Positions 1 through 4,729 of a DNA stretch of 5,418 nt are shown in pieces. Numbering within the stretch: the first letter of the stretch is position 1; the number at the start of each line of letters is the position of its first letter. This stretch comes from Chloroflexota bacterium (GTDB lineage: Bacteria; Chloroflexota; Dehalococcoidia; UBA2979), in the NCBI GenBank assembly GCA_002710905.1, contig PAJB01000018.1, positions 1-5,418 on the forward strand, written 5' to 3'. The notes beneath the pieces were generated by a model. It ran no database searches, was not told the DNA's origin, and worked only from the letters and a program-made list of their open reading frames with translations. The translations under genes and the position numbers were made by a program.

Positions 1-37
1 GGACTAATACAAATCCTGGTAACGATTTAAAAAACAT
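1..37 (-). CDS. 5' end of an unidentified gene running off the left edge
   Basis: Only the first 12 codons are in the window (MFFKSLPGFVLV), so the product cannot be identified. The hydrophobic start could be a membrane segment, a signal sequence or simply a buried beta strand. The call rests mainly on the translation start. A purine block GAGGGGGG (complement of 44-51) sits 6 nt upstream of the ATG at 37-35, which is an exceptionally strong Shine-Dalgarno for this AT-rich region. The reading frame stays open to the edge. The gene lies downstream, on the same strand, of the putative attenuator at 174-342, so it is the likely regulated gene, unless a second promoter lies within 38-173. The competing plus-strand frame here, which ends with TGA at 60-62, has no visible start and is less convincing. 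Confidence 0.5.
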   Translation of the reverse strand, partial: MFFKSLPGFVLV

Positions 38-100
38 ATCTATCCCCCCTCACATATTTTGATTCTCACAAGCAAAAAACCGAAATCATAATCACTAAAA

Positions 101-121
101 ACTAATAACCATGTTATTGGT
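101..121. repeat. Imperfect inverted repeat (operator-like dyad)
   Basis: ACTAATAAC (101-109) and GTTATTGGT (113-121) are inverted copies matching at 8 of 9 positions around a 3-nt centre. The dyad lies 64-84 nt upstream of the minus-strand start at 37, a position compatible with a regulator binding site. In such AT-rich DNA a dyad of this size could arise by chance. I could not fit a convincing promoter around it. Confidence 0.3.
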
Positions 122-173
122 ACAATTATTAAAGTTCAGTTCGTTATTTGATGTTGGCATTGAAAAATTTCCC

Positions 174-204
174 AAAAAAAAACACCCTATTTCTAGGGCG
201 CCTT
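174..204 (-). terminator. Rho-independent terminator, minus strand
   Basis: Read on the minus strand, CGCCCTA (200-194), a GAAA tetraloop (193-190) and TAGGGTG (189-183) form a 7-bp stem with one G-U pair. Two more wobbles and two A-U pairs can extend it to 11 bp (204-194 with 189-179). Nine T follow at once (182-174). The G-U pairs and the GNRA loop exist only on the minus strand; on the plus strand they become A-C mismatches and a TTTC loop, so the direction is clear. It terminates a transcript from the promoter at 349-377. It lies about 140 nt before the minus-strand start at 37 and may be conditional. Confidence 0.82.
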
Positions 205-238
205 AGCTTTTTTCTTTCCGTTATATGCTATTAAAAAA

Positions 239-319
239 TTAAAAGGAAACAGTGCGCCCATATGTAATTAGGGTGCAACACAAGCAGCTTATTAAATTGT
301 TTATATTAATTGTTTCCAC
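239..319 (-). CDS. Putative cysteine-rich leader peptide (26 aa)
   Basis: A minus-strand frame starts at GTG (319-317) and stops at TAA (241-239). Its Shine-Dalgarno is TAAGG (331-327), 7 nt from the start, and the predicted 5' UTR is about 23 nt. The peptide has Cys at residues 12, 14 and 15 (codons TGC-TTG-TGT-TGC, 286-275), and the last Cys codon is the first triplet of attenuator arm A. In known amino-acid leaders, control codons sit next to or inside the first arm in this way. A ribosome stalled at the Cys codons would cover A and free B to pair with C. A ribosome reaching the stop would cover B and let the terminator form. The cysteine-sensing role is inferred. The ORF is short, starts with GTG, and could be a chance frame. 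Confidence 0.42.
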   Translation of the reverse strand: METININNLISCLCCTLITYGRTVSF

Positions 320-348
320 GATGTAACCTTAAAATTTGTCTTGATCGA

Positions 349-377
349 ACTATACAGAAAAGATATTAACCTGTCAA
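349..377 (-). promoter_or_regulatory. Sigma70-type promoter of the leader RNA, minus strand
   Basis: On the minus strand a perfect -35 TTGACA (377-372) and a -10 TATAGT (354-349, five of six consensus bases) are separated by exactly 17 nt. Transcription would start near 342 and run leftward into the leader peptide, the attenuator hairpins and the terminator. No conventional gene lies between this promoter and the terminator, so its product is a leader or a small RNA. The plus-strand gene at 466 diverges from it. Confidence 0.75.
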
Positions 378-465
378 AACAATGTTCTTTGTAGATGTTA
401 AGTTTTTTATATTTTGGTATATTAATGAAGTAATTATATTAATTAACTTAACCTTAGGTGGCAAA

Positions 466-696
466 ATGGCTGGAGATGAAATAGAAATTAACATATTTTG
501 TGCTAAAACAGAATGTCGCTCAAAAATAGAAACAGTTTCAGTAAAAAAAGAAAATATGATGCTAACATCATCAGAAAAAATATTTTGTCCAACATGTAAT
601 GAGGAAGTAACTGAATATCGTGAGATTACTGGAAGAAATGAGTCAAAAGAAGAAGAACTCAATACTCTCCCAGCAAGTGACTATATGAACTTATAG
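466..696 (+). CDS. Small zinc-ribbon-like protein, unrecognised (76 aa)
   Basis: I do not recognise the family. The protein has a CAKTEC (C-x4-C, Cys12 and Cys17) and a CPTC (C-x2-C, Cys41 and Cys44) knuckle about 23 residues apart, which suggests one structural Zn site. A charged, Glu/Lys-rich C-terminus follows. No signal peptide or membrane segment is visible. The start at 466 is preferred over the upstream in-frame ATG at 382. AGGTGG (456-461) lies 4 nt before it, and the extra N-terminal translation is low-complexity Phe/Ile, typical of untranslated AT-rich DNA. The reading frame ends at TAG 694-696, just as the -1 frame becomes protein-like and continues into the next ORF. It may therefore be the front half of a single frameshifted gene. 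Confidence 0.62.
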   Translation: MAGDEIEINIFCAKTECRSKIETVSVKKENMMLTSSEKIFCPTCNEEVTEYREITGRNESKEEELNTLPASDYMNL

Positions 697-731
697 ATAT
701 CCTAAAACATACAAATCAAGATAAAAATGCC

Positions 732-920
732 ATGGAAAAATCCATAAATCATTCAATAATAATTGTAAATAAAATTTCTGAAACTCTTAGTTGTAATAAT
801 TGTGCTACACGTTTAAGATTTGGGGATACTGAATGCCCACATTGTGGGAACGATATGTGGCAATTACTTGAAATGTGGGCTGAAGAACTACTGGATCGTT
901 TAAACATTGCAAACAGCTAA
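732..920 (+). CDS. Small zinc-ribbon protein, unrecognised (62 aa); possibly the 3' half of the preceding gene
   Basis: A rubredoxin/zinc-ribbon-like C-x2-C-x10-C-x2-C pattern is present (Cys21, Cys24, Cys35, Cys38; knuckles CNNC and CPHCG). It is followed by an amphipathic helix rich in Trp, Leu and Glu. Such ribbons bind Zn and usually serve structural, nucleic-acid or protein-binding roles; no specific function can be assigned. ATG 732 has no convincing Shine-Dalgarno. The same frame is open back to 681, and its 17 extra codons look coding (YELIDILKHTNQDKN), but that stretch has no ATG, GTG or TTG start. This suggests a -1 frameshift, natural or an assembly error, joining it to the ORF at 466-696 into a protein of about 150 aa with two Cys4 sites. 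It ends 7 bp before the 3' end of the convergent tRNA, with no terminator between. Confidence 0.6.
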   Translation: MEKSINHSIIIVNKISETLSCNNCATRLRFGDTECPHCGNDMWQLLEMWAEELLDRLNIANS

Positions 921-927
921 GAAAATG

Positions 928-998
928 CTGCCCGACCTGGATTCGAACCAGGGATTTCAACTCCAAAGGTTGACGTGCTACCGCTACACTATCAGGCA
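928..998 (-). tRNA. trnQ: tRNA-Gln (anticodon UUG)
   Basis: A complete 71-nt cloverleaf reads on the minus strand. The acceptor TGCCTGA (998-992) pairs with TCGGGCA (935-929) through one U-G pair. The D arm is GTGT/GCAC with the loop AGCGGTA. The anticodon stem TCAAC/GTTGA carries the loop CTTTGGA, giving anticodon TTG. The variable region is 4 nt (AATC). The T arm CCTGG/CCAGG has the loop TTCGAAT. The U1-A72 pair and discriminator G73 are typical glutamine identity features. CCA is not encoded (GCAT follows), so it must be added by nucleotidyltransferase. The gene stands alone with its own promoter just upstream, convergent to the zinc-ribbon ORF and divergent from the LLM gene. Confidence 0.97.
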
Positions 999-1003
999 AT
1001 AAG

Positions 1004-1039
1004 GAATATCTACCATACTATAAAACCATGTAGATATTC
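1004..1039. repeat. Perfect 10-bp inverted repeat around the tRNA promoter / LLM leader
   Basis: GAATATCTAC (1004-1013) and GTAGATATTC (1030-1039) are exact reverse complements separated by 16 nt. The centre of the dyad falls on the predicted tRNA-Gln -10 element. The left arm covers its start site and the right arm abuts its -35. In plus-strand RNA the same sequence would form a hairpin ending 15 nt before the Shine-Dalgarno of the LLM gene. It could be an operator in the divergent tRNA/LLM region or an mRNA structure. The sequence alone does not decide which. Confidence 0.6.
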
Positions 1040-1044
1040 AACAA
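1017..1044 (-). promoter_or_regulatory. Predicted promoter of tRNA-Gln, minus strand
   Basis: On the minus strand, TTGTTG (1044-1039) and TATAGT (1022-1017) are spaced by 16 nt. The -10 hexamer is the same as in the promoter at 349-377. Predicted initiation near 1010 leaves a 5' leader of about 12 nt before the mature tRNA end at 998, which is normal for a single tRNA gene. Confidence 0.55.
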
Positions 1045-1064
1045 TTTACAGAAAAGAGGCAATA

Positions 1065-2102
1065 ATGGAATATGGAATTGGACTAGATACTAGTTTAGGT
1101 ATTACTTATGACCAAGACCTAGAAATGAGCACATATGCTTCAAAATATGGATATACTAGCATTTGGACACCCGAACATCGAGTATACGATAGTTTTGTTT
1201 TATGTTTGGAAAGATGGAATGCCACAAGAGAACATAAAGCTGCTGGTTTAAGTACAGGAATCGGTGTTTCACCAGTAAATTTGCGAAGTCCATTTGCCTT
1301 GGCAATGACTGCTTCTACTATTTCTAAACGAACAAATGGTAAATTTATTCTTGGAATAGGATCTGGGGGCGTTTATAGAGAAGCAACAAGAAATTCTTTA
1401 GGATTTAATAAAGTTTCTGTATTGAGTCTAATGACAGATTATCTTTCTATAATTAAACCATTAGTACATAATCAAACAGTTAACTATACAGGTGATACTG
1501 TAAGCCTACACAATACAAATTTAGGTACAGAAAATAAATATCCTACACCAATATATCTTGCTGCTTTAGGCCCTAAAATGCTTGGTGTCGGTGCCAGATT
1601 AGCAGATGGAATTGCACTAAATTGGTGTTCTACAGAACAAATTGCATGGAGCAGAGAAATAATTAAAACAGAAGCAGAACTAAGTGGAAGAAATCCCGAT
1701 GAAATAAAAGTTGTTCAATATATACGCATGTGTATTGATAATGATGTTGATCTTGCAAGAAAAGCTTTTATTCAATCGATGCTAGGATATGCCCTTGGCA
1801 GTCCTAATGCCAGTCCTTCAGAAAAAAGAATGGGTTACAGGGGGCATTTTGAAAGAATGGGATTTTCAGAAGAATTGAATAAATTAGATGCAATGCGATC
1901 AGAAGGAGCAAGCCAAGAAAAACTAATAGATAGCTTCCCTGATGAATTAGCTCTCAAAGTTGGGTATTTTGGCAAACCTGAAGGAGCAAAAAGTCATTTT
2001 ATTAAGCTTTCTGAAGGATTAGATACTGCCATTGTTAGAGTAGTTGCAGCAAAACCGGAAATAAATTCTACAAAACTTGTTATAGATACCTGCAAACCTT
2101 AG
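1065..2102 (+). CDS. LLM class (luciferase-like, probably F420- or FMN-dependent) oxidoreductase, 345 aa
   Basis: This is a cytoplasmic TIM-barrel flavin- or F420-dependent oxidoreductase of the bacterial luciferase-like superfamily. Near the N-terminus is the strand MEYGIGLD and the segment GYTSIWTPEH (residues 29-38). The family core includes STGIGVSPVNLRSP (63-76), a helix ending KRTNGKFILGIGSGG (88-102), and the C-terminal cofactor-binding strand PIYLAALGPKMLGVGARLAD (162-181) followed by GIALNW. The length is normal for the family, which covers F420-dependent dehydrogenases, reductases and FMNH2 monooxygenases. Substrate and cofactor cannot be told from the sequence. The start at 1065 is chosen because AGAGG (1055-1059) lies 5 nt upstream; the upstream in-frame ATG at 975 lies inside the tRNA gene. 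The stop codon overlaps that of the convergent FAD gene. A 10-bp dyad in the leader may regulate it. Confidence 0.95.
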   Translation: MEYGIGLDTSLGITYDQDLEMSTYASKYGYTSIWTPEHRVYDSFVLCLERWNATREHKAAGLSTGIGVSPVNLRSPFALAMTASTISKRTNGKFILGIGSGGVYREATRNSLGFNKVSVLSLMTDYLSIIKPLVHNQTVNYTGDTVSLHNTNLGTENKYPTPIYLAALGPKMLGVGARLADGIALNWCSTEQIAWSREIIKTEAELSGRNPDEIKVVQYIRMCIDNDVDLARKAFIQSMLGYALGSPNASPSEKRMGYRGHFERMGFSEELNKLDAMRSEGASQEKLIDSFPDELALKVGYFGKPEGAKSHFIKLSEGLDTAIVRVVAAKPEINSTKLVIDTCKP

Positions 2103-3325
2103 TTTCTAGATAATAGGGTTTCGGCTATTACCAACCCAGATTTTATTGCATCATTAACAGAAGCCCCGTATAAATAATCACCACAAAAATAAACTCCATT
2201 TTCACCTTGTGGTATTTGTTTCATTCTATCAAATACAGAAGGTGTATGCTTTGGTAATGCATTTGGGATTTCATATAGTCTTATAAAATCAAAACTAATC
2301 CCAGGAAACCAAGATATTAGTTCTAAATTTATCGCATCTACAATTTCTTCTTGGGAAGTATTATATAAAATCTGATTAACATTTACCGAAATGAGATTTT
2401 GAGAAGAATAAGAGGGGTTTATGTTTGTTAAACAACATATAGTATTAATTAATCCCCCACCAGCATTAGTAATTATCATAGGTTCTTTTATAAGCTTTTT
2501 TGAAGTTGCAAAATATAAACAAGTTGTTCCACAATATTGTGGCGCTTCAAATAGTTGAGTGAGATTTGAAGCTGTACTTGCATCGGTTGCCAAAACAATT
2601 GATTTGGATGTTGTTGATGAACCATCAGCAAAACTAACTCTATGGTCTTCTATCGAAATTACTTCAGTATTAAAAGAAAATTGATCTTTGGGTAATTGGT
2701 TGTAAATACTTTTCGGGAAATCTGCAATACCATTTTCCAGCAAACATATATCATCTGAAGACATTGCTTTATATATGGTTTCAAAGGTACTTTTAACAGT
2801 AGATAGATCTTGATCGAGAAGTACTGAACCAAAAAATGGTATAAAAAAATTATTGATCATTTCATCACTAAAACCATTTTGTTTTAAATAGTTATATGTT
2901 GAAATATTATTTTTTATATTATCAGTTTTTTTTAATAACAAACTTATGCGAAGCTTAAGTATTTTCAATTTATCGATAAACGAACCAATAGGGGTAAAAA
3001 TAGATTTAAAACCTCCAATAATATTCCTAAAGGGATCTACCACTTTATAAAAACGATTATTTATACGAATTGATGCACCTGGTGAAAAAGAATGTAATGG
3101 AAGTTGCTTTACATTAGTTACAGCGTCATATAATGGATACCCTTTAATAAATACTTGAAACCCTCTATCTAATTGATGGTCACCCACTAGATCTGTGGAC
3201 ATACGTCCACCAACATCAGGTTGTGATTCTAAAAGAAGATATTTCTTATTGTTATCGGATAAGATTTTGGCACAAGTCAATCCTGAAATGCCTGCACCTA
3301 TAATAATAATATCGTGGTCATACAT
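2099..3325 (-). CDS. FAD-dependent amine oxidase / phytoene desaturase-like oxidoreductase, 408 aa
   Basis: The N-terminus is a classic Rossmann FAD-binding site: DIIIIGAGISGL (residues 5-16), an acidic strand end LLLES (30-34), and the GGRM motif (39-42) typical of the amine oxidase / protoporphyrinogen oxidase / phytoene desaturase superfamily. LDRGFQVFIKGYP (52-64) marks the 'GFQV' subfamily of uncharacterised FAD oxidoreductases common in bacteria and plastids. The C-terminal FAD-closing motif GVYFCGDYLYGASVNDAIKSG is present near residue 380. The length is normal and no membrane anchor is obvious. The substrate is unknown. ATG 3325 has no close Shine-Dalgarno (GAGG is about 25 nt upstream), and an in-frame stop 12 nt upstream rules out a longer form. 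It lies 38 bp downstream of the coiled-coil gene with no terminator between, so co-transcription is likely. Confidence 0.93.
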   Translation of the reverse strand: MYDHDIIIIGAGISGLTCAKILSDNNKKYLLLESQPDVGGRMSTDLVGDHQLDRGFQVFIKGYPLYDAVTNVKQLPLHSFSPGASIRINNRFYKVVDPFRNIIGGFKSIFTPIGSFIDKLKILKLRISLLLKKTDNIKNNISTYNYLKQNGFSDEMINNFFIPFFGSVLLDQDLSTVKSTFETIYKAMSSDDICLLENGIADFPKSIYNQLPKDQFSFNTEVISIEDHRVSFADGSSTTSKSIVLATDASTASNLTQLFEAPQYCGTTCLYFATSKKLIKEPMIITNAGGGLINTICCLTNINPSYSSQNLISVNVNQILYNTSQEEIVDAINLELISWFPGISFDFIRLYEIPNALPKHTPSVFDRMKQIPQGENGVYFCGDYLYGASVNDAIKSGLVIAETLLSRN

Positions 3326-3363
3326 AGTTATATATTAACGATATTTACCTCAATATGGAAAGA

Positions 3364-4152
3364 TTAATTTTCAGATTTATCCTGCTCAGGAGTAGCTGGT
3401 GTGGGATCTGGAGTAGCTGGTGTGGGATCCGAAATAGGAGCCTGTTGTGCAACAGGTTTCTCCTCATCTTTTTTACCTCCGAAAGGTAAAGAGAAACGTG
3501 ATTTCTTTGGCCTAGCACTAGCAGCAAGTAAATCAAGAGTTTCTGCTTCTATTTCAGGGGTCTTTTTATATGCTAAAAATATCATAACACCCGCTAATAC
3601 AATACCTATGAGTACTACTAAATTACTCATTACATATATATTAAAACTCGCTACAATAACTGCAACTCTACCTAAACCTTCAGTACCTTCAGCAGGAGAA
3701 ACAATGGATATACCTTTTCCAATTTCCTCTCCAGAATCACTAATTTCAGTAGAAGTAGCTTCAAATGATAGTGCTGAACCAAATATCAAGCTTCCGAAAA
3801 ACATTATATTCCCAATTAATAACGCTCCTGCAAAAATAGAAATTCCTAATCTCCATCCTTCAGATATTGCTGACCGTTTCCGTTCTTCAACAACTTGTTC
3901 TTCTCTAACCGTCTCTTCACTTAATTGATCTTGCAACTTTTTCTCAGCAGCTTTTGATTGTTCTGAAGCTAACTTAACTCGTTCCTCACTTATTGCACGT
4001 AAGTCTTCAAGTTGCTGTTTCAAACGATTGATTTCAACATCTTTTCTTTGTGAAGTGGCGCTTTGGACTCTCCAAGCAGCTGCAGCTAAAGCACCTACAA
4101 CACCAATTGCACCTGGAACAAACATGAAACCTAACAAATTTCCCGCGTCCAT
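3364..4152 (-). CDS. Membrane protein with coiled coil and Pro/Thr-rich repeat tail, unrecognised (262 aa)
   Basis: I do not recognise the family, but the architecture is clear. There is an N-terminal hydrophobic segment (residues 7-27) and a long charged helix predicted as a coiled coil (35-97, rich in K/R/E/Q). A second membrane segment follows (103-128), then an acidic loop (131-160) and a third membrane segment (about 163-195). The tail is basic, then acidic, with two DPTPATP repeats near the C-terminus. The positive-inside rule puts the coiled coil and tail in the cytoplasm and the acidic loop outside. Such a protein could be a scaffold or membrane organiser, but that is conjecture. The start is secure: AGGAAGG (4164-4158) lies 5 nt before ATG 4152. 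It is probably the first gene of an operon with the FAD oxidoreductase. Confidence 0.9.
   Translation of the reverse strand: MDAGNLLGFMFVPGAIGVVGALAAAAWRVQSATSQRKDVEINRLKQQLEDLRAISEERVKLASEQSKAAEKKLQDQLSEETVREEQVVEERKRSAISEGWRLGISIFAGALLIGNIMFFGSLIFGSALSFEATSTEISDSGEEIGKGISIVSPAEGTEGLGRVAVIVASFNIYVMSNLVVLIGIVLAGVMIFLAYKKTPEIEAETLDLLAASARPKKSRFSLPFGGKKDEEKPVAQQAPISDPTPATPDPTPATPEQDKSEN
3389..3430. repeat. 21-bp tandem repeat coding for DPTPATP x2
   Basis: Two adjacent 21-bp units (3389-3409 and 3410-3430) are identical except for their last base. They lie in frame in the minus-strand coiled-coil protein, where each encodes seven residues (DPTPATP). Near-identity at the DNA level points to a recent duplication, and copy number could vary between strains. 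Confidence 0.9.
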
Positions 4153-4212
4153 ATTAACCTTCCTGTATATATTTCAAATTCTAATAATAGTTTTAGTTAT
4201 ATTTTTAATATT

Positions 4213-4241
4213 ATTGCACAAATAAAATACCATTTTGTGAA
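4213..4241 (-). promoter_or_regulatory. Possible promoter of the coiled-coil/FAD operon, minus strand
   Basis: TTCACA (4241-4236) and TGCAAT (4218-4213) are spaced by 17 nt in the 181-bp gap upstream of ATG 4152. They match consensus at 5/6 and 4/6 positions and would give a leader of about 55 nt. In such AT-rich DNA this is only suggestive. The rest of the gap (4153-4333) shows nothing else convincing. Confidence 0.3.
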
Positions 4242-4333
4242 AAAACTAGCTAGACGGTTTAAGCATTTTTTGAACAAATTATCTTAATCATTAAAAAAAT
4301 GGGAATTACAACTCTCAAAATTTATTTATAGGT

Positions 4334-4621
4334 TTAGGAACCATCAACAAAAATAATTTTTGAATCGGTATACATTTGTCGAATCTTTTTCCAAGGAGCA
4401 TATTCTTCACCTTCGTAAAAATTCATAGCATCTTCTCTCGTTGGAAACTCAATTATTACCATTCTTGCTGGTTCCCAATCGCCTTCATGTCTTGTAAGTT
4501 CTCCACCTCGAACTAAATATTTGCCTCCATGTTTTGCAGCAATTTTTGGTACCTCAACTAGGTATTCCTTATATTTATCTGGCTCTACTACGCGAACATC
4601 CCCTACCAAATAAGTTGACAT
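4334..4621 (-). CDS. DUF1330 domain protein (95 aa)
   Basis: This is a single-domain protein of the DUF1330 family, small ferredoxin-like (dimeric alpha+beta barrel) proteins of unknown reaction. The family signature runs along the whole length: YLVGDVRVVEPDKYKEY (residues 4-20), VPKIAAKHGGKYLVRGGE (23-40), EGDWEPARMVIIEFPT (45-60), and a C-terminal helix with EEYAPWKKIRQ. The length is normal for the family. The start at 4621 is chosen over the in-frame ATG at 4645 because AGAGGG (4632-4627) lies 5 nt upstream and the conserved domain begins here. The protein is soluble and probably cytoplasmic. It is divergent from the DUF1295 gene, with a perfect palindrome between them. Confidence 0.94.
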   Translation of the reverse strand: MSTYLVGDVRVVEPDKYKEYLVEVPKIAAKHGGKYLVRGGELTRHEGDWEPARMVIIEFPTREDAMNFYEGEEYAPWKKIRQMYTDSKIIFVDGS

Positions 4622-4660
4622 GAGTTCCCTCTTTCTCTTTATCAAATGTATAAAAAATTG

Positions 4661-4677
4661 CTACAATGTCATTGTAG
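4661..4677. promoter_or_regulatory. Perfect 8+1+8 palindrome, operator-like
   Basis: CTACAATG (4661-4668), a central T, and CATTGTAG (4670-4677) form a perfect 17-bp dyad in the 108-bp divergent region. It is 39 nt from the DUF1330 start and 52 nt from the DUF1295 start. Size, symmetry and position fit a dimeric regulator site (TetR, GntR or MarR type) controlling one or both genes. No regulator gene is in the window. I could not place confident -35/-10 pairs around it. Confidence 0.55.
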
Positions 4678-4729
4678 ATAAAATTATTATGAATTACTAA
4701 TATCAAAACAATTATAAATTGGAATTATT

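Larger units (their letters stand above)
174..342 (-). promoter_or_regulatory. Putative transcription attenuator / leader RNA
   Basis: This is the predicted minus-strand leader from the inferred start near 342 to the terminator T-tract. Four segments are mutually complementary. A (TGCACCC, 277-271) pairs with B (GGGCGCA, 259-253) with one A-C mismatch. B (GGGCGC, 259-254) pairs perfectly with C (GCGCCC, 201-196). C pairs with D to form the terminator (C 200-194, D 189-183). The segment CACCCTA (275-269), overlapping A, also matches D perfectly (189-183). A:B plus C:D is therefore an 'off' state, and B:C is an antiterminated 'on' state, as in amino-acid biosynthetic leaders. An outer stem GGAAACA (317-311) with TGTTTCC (251-245) would close the A:B domain when nothing is translated. 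A leader ORF runs through A and B. I recognise no known riboswitch or T-box motif. An independent small RNA of about 167 nt is the main alternative. Confidence 0.5.

Noticed and set aside
3..62. Plus-strand open frame from the left edge ending in TGA 60-62
   Set aside because: It has only 19 codons, no start in the window and no recognisable motif. The overlapping minus-strand start with a strong Shine-Dalgarno is better supported.
341..369. Possible plus-strand promoter TTGATC-17-TATTAA for the zinc-ribbon gene
   Set aside because: It matches 4/6 at each box in AT-rich DNA and overlaps a much better minus-strand promoter, so it is not reliable enough to list.
366..662. Minus-strand 98-aa frame over the first zinc-ribbon ORF
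   Set aside because: It is antisense to an ORF with a good Shine-Dalgarno and Cys knuckles. Its own translation is Ser/Ile/Phe-rich and low in information, and it has no ribosome site.
805..999. Minus-strand 64-aa frame covering the tRNA
   Set aside because: It runs straight through the tRNA-Gln gene and the complement of the zinc ribbon, so it is a shadow frame.
975..1064. N-terminal extension of the LLM protein from ATG 975
   Set aside because: It starts inside the tRNA and runs through the tRNA promoter and dyad. The family N-terminus and a good Shine-Dalgarno point to ATG 1065.
3194..3209. GTGGAC-ATAC-GTCCAC inverted repeat
   Set aside because: It lies inside the FAD gene's coding sequence near its conserved GGRM region. 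A 6-bp stem there is readily explained by chance.
3345..3536. Minus-strand 63-aa frame overlapping the 3' end of the coiled-coil gene
   Set aside because: It is an out-of-frame shadow. Its repeated LLQIPHQLL pattern comes only from the 21-bp tandem repeat.
3401..3928. Plus-strand 175-aa frame opposite the coiled-coil gene
   Set aside because: It is antisense to a gene with a strong Shine-Dalgarno and clear domain layout, and its translation follows the complement of that gene's codons.
4028..4225. Plus-strand 65-aa frame
   Set aside because: It is antisense to the start of the coiled-coil gene, with a hydrophobic end produced by AT-rich intergenic DNA.
4236..4270. A/T-flanked stretch with CTAGCTAG as a possible terminator of the DUF1330 gene
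   Set aside because: The palindrome has no loop and the rest of the stem is only three G/C-containing pairs plus A-T runs, so no stable hairpin can be supported.
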